DNA of 64,000 bases from an uncultured Roseburia sp. (GTDB lineage Bacteria; Bacillota; Clostridia; Lachnospirales; Lachnospiraceae), in contig URJS01000004.1 in assembly GCA_900548205.1 (NCBI GenBank), positions 1 to 64,000 of the forward strand, written 5' to 3'. Made by a program: the position numbers and the translations under genes. Below are positions 25,399-34,081 of the stretch, piece after piece. Positions within the stretch are counted from its first letter, which is position 1. Each line of letters opens with the position of its first letter. Below the pieces are notes generated by a model. That model saw only the letters and a program-made list of their open reading frames with translations, had not been told where the DNA came from and did no database searches.

Positions 25399-27924
25399 GT
25401 GCGTAAGGGAACGATAAAGGCTGTCGTCTTAATCATCATATTTATCGCTTCAGTACTTATTTTTGGAAAGCTGACGAATCATAATAATGAGGACATGACA
25501 ACGGAGATGGAGGAGGCAAAGCTTCCGGTCATTTCTTTGTATCAGAACGATACGGAGATGAATCGGCTGCATGGTTATGTAAATGAAATGAACGCGGCTT
25601 ATATGCGCGATACGATCACGCCGATCCCGAAAGATCGTCTCCTGCCGATTGTCATACAGACCTACGAGACGCCTGTGGATGCGATTTCCTATGAGATCAG
25701 AAGTCTGGACGCATCGCGGCTGATCGCCAATGCAGAGGTTGCCTCCTACAAGGAGGAGCAGGGGAAAATACATGCGGAGCTTGAGATACAAAACCTTTTG
25801 GAAAAGGGGACGGAATATCTTTTGATTCTGCGTCTGGAGAGCGGGAGCCAAAGTATCTGCTATTATACGAGGATCATAGAACAGGAGAGTCATGTGGAGG
25901 AGTGTATCGACTTTGTGCTTGATTTTCATGATAAGACCTTTAATAAGGAGACGACAGGTTCACTGGCGACTTATATGGAGAAAACGACCGGAGATAACAG
26001 CACGCTGCATTATGTTTCTCTCAACTCCTCGTTAAAGCAGCTCGGCTGGGCTGATTTTGAGGGCGAGCGGCTGGCAAAGCCGATACCCTCTGTGAAGGAG
26101 ATCACAGATACCTACAATGTTATTGTGCTTGATTATGTGGTGACGCGTGTCGGGGACAATGGCGAGAGCGAATATTATAATGTAGAAGAATATTATCGCG
26201 TGCGCTATACGACGAACCGTATTTACCTGTTGAACTTTGAACGTGTCATGGAGCAGATTTTCCGGGGAGAAAGCTGTCAGCCATATGAGCAGTATCTGCC
26301 GCTGGGCATCCGTTCGAGCGAGGTGGAATACCGGACGAACGAGTCGGCGACGGCAGTGGCGTTTGTGCAGGAAGGCGAGCTTTGGAGCTATCACATGCAG
26401 GCAAATACGCTTGCGAAGGTATTCAGCTTCCGCGGCTATGAGGGCATCGACGAGCGCGAGAATTACGGAGAGCATGACATTAAGATTGCGGGAGTTGATG
26501 AGACGGGAAGTGTTGATTACCTTGTATACGGCTATATGAACCGAGGCGTCCATGAGGGTGAGGTCGGTCTTGCCGTCTACCATTACGACAGTGTTTCCAA
26601 CACGAATGAGGAACAGGTGTTTATTGCCTCTGACAAATCCTACCAGATGCTCAAGGCTGAGCTGGGACAGTTGATGTATGTCAATGAAGCCGGAGAGCTG
26701 TTTTTGATGATGAACGGTACGGTCTACGGCGTGGAGCTTGGCACGCGAAACGTCAGGGAAGTTGTGAATAACTTACAGGAGGGGGCATATGCTGTTTCAA
26801 ATTCCGGGCGCTATATCGCATGGTGTGAGGCAAAGAAAGGAATGGGAGGCAGCGTGATCCGTGTGATGGATCTTTCGGATATGGTGACAACGGAGATTTC
26901 TGCGGAGAACGGGACGCTTGTAAAGCCGCTAGGCTTTATGGAGGAAGATTTTGTTTACGGAATTGCAAGGGAAAGCGATATTTTTGCGGATGCGGTGGGC
27001 AGTGTTGCGTTCCCGATGTATCAGGTCAAAATTGTGGACGTGACGCAGGGGGCTTTGACGGAACTAAAGATATATGAGAAAACCGGATATTATGTGGATG
27101 GCGTGCAGATTGAGGGCAGCGCTATGTATTTGGAGCGCATGCGCAAAAGCGGCACGGATTATGTTCCCGCGGAGGGGGATATGATCATGAACCGGGAGAG
27201 TGAGGCGGGGGGAGCGGCAGAGATCGCCACTGCCGTTTCAGAGGAAAAGCAGACGGAGGTGCTCTTAAAGTTCCAAGAAGTACTCAATGAGAAAACGCCG
27301 AAGCTTTTAACGCCCAAGGAGACGATCCTATTGGAGGAGCGCGTGGCATCATTGCCCCAAAAGGGTGATGCCGGAACCTATTATGTTTATGTGAAGGGAG
27401 AGATTGCCGCCTCCACGGAAAATGTGGCGGAGGCAGTCCAGATCGCAAACGAGACGATGGGGGTTGTGCTAGACAGCGATCAGCGGTATATCTGGAAGCG
27501 TGCGAGAAAGACGGCGCAGCCGAGATTGTCAGATATTGCGGCGAGCACCGAGGATGCCTCGGCTGGAAGCATTGCGCAGTGCATGAATGTGATGCTGCAG
27601 AAAGAAGGCTTGAACATGAACGTACAGGCGCTGCTTGAGAGCGGGGAAACGCCAAAGAGCGTGCTGCGCAATACCTTAAAGGAGCGGACGGTTTTGGATC
27701 TGACCGGATGCAGTACGGATGAGATTCTTTATTATGTCAGTCTCGGAACACCTGTTTTTGCAATGACAGGCAATGATTCGGCTGTTTTGGTCGTGGGATA
27801 CGACAGCACAGGCGTATTGCTCTACGAGCCGGGAACGGATGCGACTGTGCGAAAAACACTTGCGGAGGCGGATGCTTTATTTGCAAATGCCGGAAACGTG
27901 TTTTTCACATATCTGCTGGAATAA
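25399..27924 (+). CDS. Large membrane-anchored protein with degenerate C39-peptidase-like C-terminus
   Basis: An 841-residue protein with one N-terminal membrane segment (about 6-24) and a long outward-facing body. The middle (about 290-600) has repeated short beta-rich segments (GELWSYHMQANTLAKVF, GELFLMMNGTVYGVEL) that suggest a beta-propeller. The last 150 residues resemble a papain-like C39 peptidase: GSIAQCMNVMLQKEG, then TPVFAMTGNDSAVLVVGYDS and LLYEPGT. The usual catalytic Cys and His positions are not matched, so it is probably not a working peptidase. GTG at 25399 follows ACAGGAGG. No function is known to me. Confidence 0.7.
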   Translation: MRKGTIKAVVLIIIFIASVLIFGKLTNHNNEDMTTEMEEAKLPVISLYQNDTEMNRLHGYVNEMNAAYMRDTITPIPKDRLLPIVIQTYETPVDAISYEIRSLDASRLIANAEVASYKEEQGKIHAELEIQNLLEKGTEYLLILRLESGSQSICYYTRIIEQESHVEECIDFVLDFHDKTFNKETTGSLATYMEKTTGDNSTLHYVSLNSSLKQLGWADFEGERLAKPIPSVKEITDTYNVIVLDYVVTRVGDNGESEYYNVEEYYRVRYTTNRIYLLNFERVMEQIFRGESCQPYEQYLPLGIRSSEVEYRTNESATAVAFVQEGELWSYHMQANTLAKVFSFRGYEGIDERENYGEHDIKIAGVDETGSVDYLVYGYMNRGVHEGEVGLAVYHYDSVSNTNEEQVFIASDKSYQMLKAELGQLMYVNEAGELFLMMNGTVYGVELGTRNVREVVNNLQEGAYAVSNSGRYIAWCEAKKGMGGSVIRVMDLSDMVTTEISAENGTLVKPLGFMEEDFVYGIARESDIFADAVGSVAFPMYQVKIVDVTQGALTELKIYEKTGYYVDGVQIEGSAMYLERMRKSGTDYVPAEGDMIMNRESEAGGAAEIATAVSEEKQTEVLLKFQEVLNEKTPKLLTPKETILLEERVASLPQKGDAGTYYVYVKGEIAASTENVAEAVQIANETMGVVLDSDQRYIWKRARKTAQPRLSDIAASTEDASAGSIAQCMNVMLQKEGLNMNVQALLESGETPKSVLRNTLKERTVLDLTGCSTDEILYYVSLGTPVFAMTGNDSAVLVVGYDSTGVLLYEPGTDATVRKTLAEADALFANAGNVFFTYLLE

Positions 27925-28055
27925 AAATGCATAAAAAAATATAGATTCAGAAAACAGGTTCGTGTAAGTTTAACAGATTTTCGAGTGCCCTATTGCAAAT
28001 TGCAGATTTATGCGTTATATTGCAAGAAGTACTGGAAAAGAGGAAATGGAAAGTT

Positions 28056-28310
28056 ATGAGCAAAAAAGAAATCATTGTATCAAATGTATCAGAAGAACAT
28101 AATAATCCGGTTGCAGAATTAGTGCAGGTTGCATGCCGCTTTGATAGTGAAATTATACTGGAGAGCAACAATCGCCGCATTAACGCAAAGAGCATTATGG
28201 GAATCATGGCATTTAATCCATCCAAAGGGATGGCGGTGAACATTGTCGCAGAGGGAAGCGATGAGGAGGAAGCCTTAGTGGCAATGGAGAAGTTTTTAGT
28301 GTGTGAGTAG
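28056..28310 (+). CDS. HPr-family phosphocarrier protein, variant active site
   Basis: An 84-residue HPr-like protein. Aligned to HPr it keeps His15 (the site phosphorylated by enzyme I) and Ser46 in KSIMG (the site of HPr kinase), but the loop reads HNNPVA where HPr has HARPA, so Arg17 is replaced by Asn. Arg17 stabilises the phosphohistidine in known HPrs. It may be a regulatory Crh-like protein rather than a sugar-PTS carrier. No PTS genes are nearby. The ATG follows GAGG. Confidence 0.82.
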   Translation: MSKKEIIVSNVSEEHNNPVAELVQVACRFDSEIILESNNRRINAKSIMGIMAFNPSKGMAVNIVAEGSDEEEALVAMEKFLVCE

Positions 28311-28336
28311 TTGATACGTTATGGAGGGTGGTCACT

Positions 28337-28768
28337 ATGAAAAAGAGGACAGCGGAGAAGCTTGACTCGACAAAGACAGAAGTATTGACAGCAGCGGAAA
28401 AGACAGAGGCATTGGCAGAGGAGGCTTTGGTTGTACAGGAAGCGGTACCTGCGGCGGAGGAATCGGTGAAGGAAGAAACCGCGCCCACAGAGAAGCCGGT
28501 GAAAAGGAGAGGGAGAAAGCCCGGAACGAAAAACGGACAGGGAAGAACCAAGAAGCTAAGAGAAGAAGTGAAGCCGGAGGTATTTATCCAGTATCAGGGA
28601 AATGAGGGGATAGTAGCGGAAGCGATCGAAAAAGCGAAGGCAGCGTTTGTTGCGGACGGACATCGGATCTCTACCATTAAGACCCTTCAGGTTTACTTAA
28701 AGCCGGAGGAGTATGCGGCATATTATGTGATCAATAAAAAGTTTGCAGGGAGAGTTGACCTGTTTTAA
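28337..28768 (+). CDS. DUF6465-like protein with Lys/Arg-rich hinge
   Basis: A 143-residue protein. Residues 1-60 are low-complexity Glu/Ala/Thr; KRRGRKPGTKNGQGRTKK is an AT-hook-like basic segment; and the C-terminal 70 residues (FIQYQGNEGIVAEAI to the end, VYLKPEEYAAYYVINKKF) form a conserved domain that I know from Lachnospiraceae as an unnamed family. GGAGGG at 28323-28328 selects the ATG at 28337. A role in DNA binding is possible but unproven. Confidence 0.65.
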   Translation: MKKRTAEKLDSTKTEVLTAAEKTEALAEEALVVQEAVPAAEESVKEETAPTEKPVKRRGRKPGTKNGQGRTKKLREEVKPEVFIQYQGNEGIVAEAIEKAKAAFVADGHRISTIKTLQVYLKPEEYAAYYVINKKFAGRVDLF

Positions 28769-28793
28769 CTAAAAACCGGCAGTTTTTGCATAA

Positions 28794-28842
28794 AAAGAGT
28801 TCCTGCGACGATCAGATATTATCGTTGCAGGAATTCTTTTTA
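28794..28842. terminator. Bidirectional terminator between convergent genes
   Basis: GAGTTCCTGCGACGAT pairs with ATCGTTGCAGGAATTC. TTTTT follows on the + strand and AAAAA precedes it, so it can stop transcription from both sides (28337 gene and prs). Confidence 0.85.
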
Positions 28843-28875
28843 TGCCATAGGAAATTATTTTTTGTCTGAACACAA

Positions 28876-30054
28876 CTAGCGTTGATTTTCCTTATACCTT
28901 GATACCAGACGCTGAATGCGGTCGTACGGATTTAACAGGTCGCTGATCGAGCTGTCGTGATTTAAGGTATCAATGATATAAGCAATATATTTGCTCATTT
29001 CACAGCTGATATAGTAGTCTCTGGAGAGAAGCTCCGGCGTCTGATAGGTCAGGTTTGTCGTTACGACCTTATAGATGACGCCCTCTTTTACTGCCTGATC
29101 AAATCGCTCTAAGCCGTTTGTGAAAAGTCCGAAGGTTGCAACGACGAAAATGCGGTTTGCTTTGCGTTTCTTTAATTCCGTTGCAACGTCGATCATGCTC
29201 TCACCGGAGGAGATCATATCGTCAATAATGATCACGTCCTTGCCCTCGACGGAAGTGCCCAAAAATTCATGGGCAACGATCGGATTGCGCCCGTCGACGA
29301 TCTTGCTGTAGTCGCGGCGCTTATAGAACATACCCATATCAAGACCAAGCACGTTGGCAAGATAAACGGCGCGGTTGGTACCGCCCTCATCCGGGCTGAT
29401 GACCATCATATGCTCGGCGTCGATCTGAAGATCGGAGACCTCCTTTAAGATGCCCTTGATAAACTGATATGCCGGCTGTACAGTCTCAAAGCCCTTGAGA
29501 GGAATCGCATTCTGGACGCGGGGATCATGTGCATCGAAGGTAATGATGTTGTCAACGCCCATTGCGGTCAGCTCCTGCAGAGCAAGCGCGCAGTCGAGCG
29601 ATTCGCGTGTTGTGCGCTTATGCTGGCGGCTTTCGTACAGAAACGGAATGATAACGGTAATACGCTTTGCCTTTCCGCCCACAGCTGCAATGATCCTTTT
29701 TAAATCAGCATAGTGATCGTCCGGAGACATGTGGTTTTCATGACCGCAGACGGAGTAGGTCAGGCTGTAGTTTGTGACGTCTACCATCAGATAGAGATCG
29801 TAGCCGCGGACAGATTCCTTGATCACGCCCTTTGCCTCTCCGGTTCCAAAGCGCGGTACGGTTGTAGATATAATGTAAGAATCACGGCGGTAGTCCTTAA
29901 ATGCAGGGTCGGACTGGTGCTGGTGCTGCCTGTTTTCCCGCCAGCCGACAAGGTACTGGTCTACCTTAAGACCAAGCTCCCTGCAGCTCTCAAGCGGAAT
30001 AAGACCAAGAGACCCGTCAGGGATGGTTTCTAAGTTTCTTTCATCATTTGGCAT
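28876..30054 (-). CDS. prs: Ribose-phosphate pyrophosphokinase
   Basis: Makes PRPP from ribose 5-phosphate and ATP for nucleotide, His and Trp synthesis. The 392-residue protein has FDAHDPRVQN, VISPDEGGTNRAVYLAN and the PRPP loop DVIIIDDMISSGESM. It is about 70 residues longer than the usual 315-320, mainly through an N-terminal extension and an insertion before the PRPP loop, a form seen in Lachnospiraceae. A TGGAGGAA site selects the ATG at 30052-30054 over an in-frame ATG 30 bases upstream. Confidence 0.92.
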   Translation of the reverse strand: MPNDERNLETIPDGSLGLIPLESCRELGLKVDQYLVGWRENRQHQHQSDPAFKDYRRDSYIISTTVPRFGTGEAKGVIKESVRGYDLYLMVDVTNYSLTYSVCGHENHMSPDDHYADLKRIIAAVGGKAKRITVIIPFLYESRQHKRTTRESLDCALALQELTAMGVDNIITFDAHDPRVQNAIPLKGFETVQPAYQFIKGILKEVSDLQIDAEHMMVISPDEGGTNRAVYLANVLGLDMGMFYKRRDYSKIVDGRNPIVAHEFLGTSVEGKDVIIIDDMISSGESMIDVATELKKRKANRIFVVATFGLFTNGLERFDQAVKEGVIYKVVTTNLTYQTPELLSRDYYISCEMSKYIAYIIDTLNHDSSISDLLNPYDRIQRLVSRYKENQR

Positions 30055-30127
30055 GAGTGGTTCCTCCATAAAAATAGTTGACATAAATATCGCTTAATAG
30101 ATTGCTCTAATTGAAGCCGTGGAAGGG

Positions 30128-31108
30128 TCAGCGTCCGCGTTTTAAAATGCGGATGTCCGCGCCAAAAAGATTGATCAGCGTATAATGACTGGAGATTCTT
30201 GAGAGCACGCGCTCCGAATAAATCTCTGCTAACCGGTTCATTCCGAGATTTGTGGAGATGATCGTCGGTTTTTTTCGCAGGATCCGCTCGTTTAAGCAGA
30301 GAAAAAGCTGCGAGGTTGTAAAGGAATTGGTAAGCTCCGTGCCGAGATCATCAATGATCAAGAGGTCGCAGTCAAAAATATTCCGGTGCGCGGCGATCGC
30401 GTCCGCATCCTTTTGAAAGACGCCCTTACTTAATATATCAAATAATTGAAATGCCGTAAAGTAGATAACGGAATACCCGCGGTCCATCAGCTCCTTGGCG
30501 ACACAGTTGGATAAAAAGGTCTTTCCGATACCGGTATCTCCGTAAAAATAGAGATTGGAAAAGGCGTCGCCGAAATGCTCGATAAAGGTCCGGCATTTGG
30601 CAACGGCATCCTGCGCGGTCCTGCGCGAGGAAAGTCCGGTGACCGGATGAATGTCATCATCAGAATAGTATGCGAAAGAAAAGGTACTGAAATTCTCTGT
30701 TTTTAGAATCTCCTTGAGATTCGACTGTGTATAGACCAGATCGATCGCCGCCTGTGTGAAGCAGTGACAGCGCTTCGTCCCGATATATCCGGTATCCTGA
30801 CAGTCGGGACAGACATAGGGCGGTGTAAAATAGTCCGTAGGAAATCCGTGTTCCTTAAGCAGAGCCTCTTTTTCACTGCGGTAGGCGGCAAGCTGCCCAT
30901 GCAGCGTGGAAAGAGCCGCATTATCGCCGTCAAAGAGACGTTTCGCCTGTGCCACGGAGCAGGAGGCGATGGCGTCGTCAATTTCTTTCAGACGAGGCAG
31001 CCGCTCATATGCCTCCTTTGTGCGCGCTTCAAGAAGCCGCTGGTGCGCCAGCTGTCTGGCGTCATAGGAACGAAGGATTTCATCGTACTGAGAATTACTC
31101 AAAGGCAT
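30128..31108 (-). CDS. dnaI: Primosomal protein DnaI / DnaC-like helicase loader ATPase
   Basis: A 326-residue AAA+ ATPase that loads the replicative helicase. The N-terminal half has a zinc-binding CPDCQDTGYIGTKRCHC; the C-terminal half has Walker A GDTGIGKTFL, Walker B LLIIDDLGTE and STNLGMNRL with sensor residues. It overlaps the dnaD-like gene by 14 bases, and the two are transcribed together. That pairing of DnaD and DnaI is the Firmicute primosome arrangement. Confidence 0.9.
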   Translation of the reverse strand: MPLSNSQYDEILRSYDARQLAHQRLLEARTKEAYERLPRLKEIDDAIASCSVAQAKRLFDGDNAALSTLHGQLAAYRSEKEALLKEHGFPTDYFTPPYVCPDCQDTGYIGTKRCHCFTQAAIDLVYTQSNLKEILKTENFSTFSFAYYSDDDIHPVTGLSSRRTAQDAVAKCRTFIEHFGDAFSNLYFYGDTGIGKTFLSNCVAKELMDRGYSVIYFTAFQLFDILSKGVFQKDADAIAAHRNIFDCDLLIIDDLGTELTNSFTTSQLFLCLNERILRKKPTIISTNLGMNRLAEIYSERVLSRISSHYTLINLFGADIRILKRGR

Positions 31109-32174
31109 GCAGCTTGTCCTCCTGTGATGCGTGGGTGGTAGTCAGCAGCATTCTTTCTAATTGTTCATAGTCATAGGAACGCTGTGAGAAATTATTAAAT
31201 TTATTTTTGGAAGAAACGGAGACGGAGGGAGACGCCGTCTTTTTCCGGCTCTCGTGCTCCGCGTCCGCCCTCGCAATATCCGCAGGGATTTTTACCTGTT
31301 TTTTATGCCAGTTGGTCAGAATGGAATCGGTGTATTCAAAGCTTGGCTGATGCGTTGCGGAAATCGTGCGCCGGCACGCCTCCTCGATCAGCTCATTGGA
31401 AAAGCCGTAGTCATTTTTCCACTTCTCAATCATTTTCGTCTCGGAGGGGATCAGGTTTCTGCCGCTGATGCCGAGCGCCTTCATCACCATAAAGCAAGTC
31501 TGATTGTGCATCCCTGCCGCCTGTTTTGCGTCAGCGACCGTTAAGATATTCCCGTCCGCCCATGCAAGGGCGACCTTTTCTATGTAGCGGATGCTTGTAT
31601 GCCCCTTGCTCACGCAGTATTCGATCAGATATTCGATCAAATCCGTTGAGAATCCAAGACCGTCATAAAAATATAAGATCGTATTCACATCTGTTGCGCT
31701 TAAGGTGCGGCTCAGATAACGCTCCGCAATGAAAAAGAGCTCTGCGACTGCCTCATTCCGGCGAAAGCTGTCAATATCATCGGCGGAATACTGCCGTTTT
31801 TCTGATTTTTGTACGACAGCTTCCTGGCTGACCGGCGCCTGAGGCTGCTGTCCGGGATCGTTCTCTGCGGTGATGCAGGAGGAGTCCAGCAGACAGATGC
31901 CGGTCAGGTTCTGGTTGGCGTCGTATTCCAGCCGGAGCAGATGCATCCGCTCCCAGTAGCTTAGGGCGCGTTTAATATCCTTCTCGGTATGTTCAAATTT
32001 ATCGGCGATCGATGAGATAGAGAAGGAGGCGTCCGGCAGATTCATAAGACGCAGGAGATATAAGTAGACTTTGACAAATTCTCCGTTTGCGCCTGACATA
32101 TATTCATCAATAAAAATATTTGAAACACTGGTGGCGGAATTTAAAGCGTCACTGTGTAATGTAATGTTTGCCAT
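31095..32174 (-). CDS. DnaD domain replication-initiation protein
   Basis: A 359-residue protein with DnaD-type domains: an N-terminal winged helix (about 20-100) and a C-terminal DnaB/DnaD domain (about 210-290, with DLIEYLIEYCVSKGHTSIRYIEKVALAW, given in part). In Firmicutes DnaD acts between DnaA/PriA and the DnaI-helicase complex. It lies upstream of dnaI, and four DnaA boxes lie in its promoter region. The start ATG at 32174 gives MANITLHSDALNSATSVSNIF. A -10 box TATAAT is at 32231-32236 on this strand. Confidence 0.85.
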   Translation of the reverse strand: MANITLHSDALNSATSVSNIFIDEYMSGANGEFVKVYLYLLRLMNLPDASFSISSIADKFEHTEKDIKRALSYWERMHLLRLEYDANQNLTGICLLDSSCITAENDPGQQPQAPVSQEAVVQKSEKRQYSADDIDSFRRNEAVAELFFIAERYLSRTLSATDVNTILYFYDGLGFSTDLIEYLIEYCVSKGHTSIRYIEKVALAWADGNILTVADAKQAAGMHNQTCFMVMKALGISGRNLIPSETKMIEKWKNDYGFSNELIEEACRRTISATHQPSFEYTDSILTNWHKKQVKIPADIARADAEHESRKKTASPSVSVSSKNKFNNFSQRSYDYEQLERMLLTTTHASQEDKLHAFE

Positions 32175-32230
32175 GACAAATCATAACCTCTCTCTACAAA
32201 TCATATCAAAGACAGTCTTCTGTCGTCAGC

Positions 32231-32236
32231 ATTATA
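32231..32236 (-). promoter_or_regulatory. Likely -10 box of the dnaD-dnaI operon
   Basis: TATAAT on the minus strand, 57 bases upstream of the dnaD start. The matching -35 is weak, which would fit activation or control by a bound protein. Confidence 0.5.
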
Positions 32237-32304
32237 GCACAGGAGTTTTGGAAAGAGAAGTACCATTTTTCGTACAAAAGCCGTAATGCCGGGCAGCGGG
32301 AAAT

Positions 32305-32411
32305 TGTGGATAATGTGGATAAAGGACAGCTGTGGTGGGAAAATCAAAAATAAAAAATCCAGATCCAAACGTTGAAGTTTTCCCCAATTTGGATGTGGAT
32401 AATGTGGATAA
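32305..32411 (-). promoter_or_regulatory. Cluster of four perfect DnaA boxes upstream of dnaD
   Basis: TTATCCACA occurs four times on the minus strand, as two head-to-tail abutting pairs: 32305-32322 and 32394-32411. All four have the same orientation, and the second pair overlaps the last bases of the murC region. The cluster lies upstream of the dnaD-dnaI promoter. Confidence 0.85.
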
Positions 32412-32412
32412 C

Positions 32413-33792
32413 TTATTTTCCAAGCAGATGTTCTCCAACGGTTACAATATCCCCGGCGCCCATAGTTATCAACAAATCGCCGTTTATACAATTTTTTAAT
32501 AAAAATTTTTCAATTTCCTCAAAGGAGGGAAAATAGACGCAGGGAGTTCCTTTTTCCTCAAGCCTTTCTAAGAGGTCACGGGAAGATATGCCGTAAGTAT
32601 TTTTTTCTCTGGCGGCATAGATATCGGCAAGCACCACAAGGTCTGCTAAGGAGAGAACCTCGGCAAAGTCGTCAAGAAACGCTTTGGTGCGGGAGTATGT
32701 ATGCGGCTGGAAGGCAAGGATCAGGCGTTTGTGGGGGTAGCTTGCCGCAGCGGTCAGGGTCGCCCGTATTTCCGTCGGATGGTGAGCATAGTCGTCAATG
32801 ATCGTTACGCCGTCGATGCAGCCCTTATATTGGAAACGGCGGTCTGCGCCTCCAAATGCGCGCAGTCCCTCACAGACTGCTGTCATAGGCAGATGCAGCT
32901 CGAGTGAGAGCGCAATGGCAGCGAGCGCGTTTGAGACGTTGTGCATTCCGGGTACGCTTAAGGTTACGGAAGCAAGCTCCTTCCCACGGTGCATGGCGGT
33001 AAAGGAGGCGCAGGCTCTTTCGTCAAAGGTGACGTTGGCAGGATAAAGATCACAATGGTCGGAAAGCCCGAAGGAGACAGCTTTTTGGCGCAGTCCTTCC
33101 AGCAGTCCGGTATGATCGGGAATATCTCCGTTTATGATAATGGTTCCGTCTGCCCGCGTGTTTGCGGCAAATTGATGGAATGAACGGCGGATGTCATGAA
33201 TATCTTTAAAAAAGTCCAAGTGTTCCGCCTCCACATTTAAGATGATGCTGTATTTAGGATAAAAGTGCAGAAAGCTGTTTGTGTACTCGCATGCCTCCGA
33301 AATGAACACATCCGACCTTCCGATCTTAAGATTGCCGTTGATCGCCTGCAGGATACCGCCGACCGTGATGGTAGGGTCGGTGTCTGCCGCAAGGAGGATC
33401 TGGCTGATCATAGAGGTGGTCGTTGTTTTTCCGTGCGTTCCCGCTACGGCGATCGCATTTTTGTAATTATCCATAATTTGCCCAAGCAGTTCTGCGCGGC
33501 TCATCATGGGAATGCCAAGACTTTTGGCAGCGCAGAATTCGGGGTTATCGGTGCCTATGGCAGCAGTATAGACAACAAGCCCGATGCCGTCTGTGAGATT
33601 GGACGCCTGCTGCCCGTAATATACGCGGATGCCTTTTTGCGAGAGCTGCCTTGTCAGTGCGGTTTCTTTTGCATCCGAGCCGGAAACGGTAAAATGTTCC
33701 GCAAAAAGAATCTCGGCGAGACCGCTCATGCTGATGCCGCCGATGCCGATAAAGTGTACATGAGTCGGTTGCTGAAAGTTAATTTTATACAT
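32413..33792 (-). CDS. murC: UDP-N-acetylmuramate--L-alanine ligase
   Basis: Adds L-Ala to UDP-MurNAc in peptidoglycan synthesis. The 459 residues show HFIGIGGISMSGLAEIL at the N-terminus, the ATP loop GTHGKTTTTSM, and DYAHHPTEI with the Mur-ligase C-terminal domain. An in-frame ATG at 33852 would add 20 unrelated residues and would start on the promoter -10 box, so the ATG at 33792 (MYKINFQQPTHVHFIG) is preferred. Confidence 0.95.
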   Translation of the reverse strand: MYKINFQQPTHVHFIGIGGISMSGLAEILFAEHFTVSGSDAKETALTRQLSQKGIRVYYGQQASNLTDGIGLVVYTAAIGTDNPEFCAAKSLGIPMMSRAELLGQIMDNYKNAIAVAGTHGKTTTTSMISQILLAADTDPTITVGGILQAINGNLKIGRSDVFISEACEYTNSFLHFYPKYSIILNVEAEHLDFFKDIHDIRRSFHQFAANTRADGTIIINGDIPDHTGLLEGLRQKAVSFGLSDHCDLYPANVTFDERACASFTAMHRGKELASVTLSVPGMHNVSNALAAIALSLELHLPMTAVCEGLRAFGGADRRFQYKGCIDGVTIIDDYAHHPTEIRATLTAAASYPHKRLILAFQPHTYSRTKAFLDDFAEVLSLADLVVLADIYAAREKNTYGISSRDLLERLEEKGTPCVYFPSFEEIEKFLLKNCINGDLLITMGAGDIVTVGEHLLGK

Positions 33793-33850
33793 TTGAGAAT
33801 ACCTGCCTGTTTTTGTTTCATTATACAGGAGAAAATCTGCCTGCTCTCCC

Positions 33851-33879
33851 ATTATAAACTTATCTTATTAATTTGCAAA
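33851..33879 (-). promoter_or_regulatory. Promoter of murC
   Basis: On the minus strand TTTGCA (33874-33879), 17-base spacer, TATAAT (33851-33856), about 60 bases before the murC start. Confidence 0.65.
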
Positions 33880-34019
33880 TTCTTTTGTCATAAAATATTT
33901 TCGACACGATCAAACATTACAAAAAAATGAAATGTGTAAAATTTGTGTAAAATGTCAAAAAACAAAAAAATAGATAAATAAAGTTGTGAAAAGTGATATA
34001 CAACGACAAGCGAATATGG

Positions 34020-34025
34020 TATAAT
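34020..34025 (+). promoter_or_regulatory. Likely -10 box of glgC-glgD
   Basis: TATAAT about 55 bases upstream of glgC in an AT-rich divergent region shared with murC. The -35 region (near 33997-34002) matches poorly. Confidence 0.5.
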
Positions 34026-34081
34026 TTGAAATATCAAATAGTAAGTTAGGACTAGTCAGAAAGAGACAAGAGGTGATGGAC

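Noticed and set aside
33793..33852. 20-residue extension of murC
   Set aside because: It starts on the -10 box and lacks family similarity.
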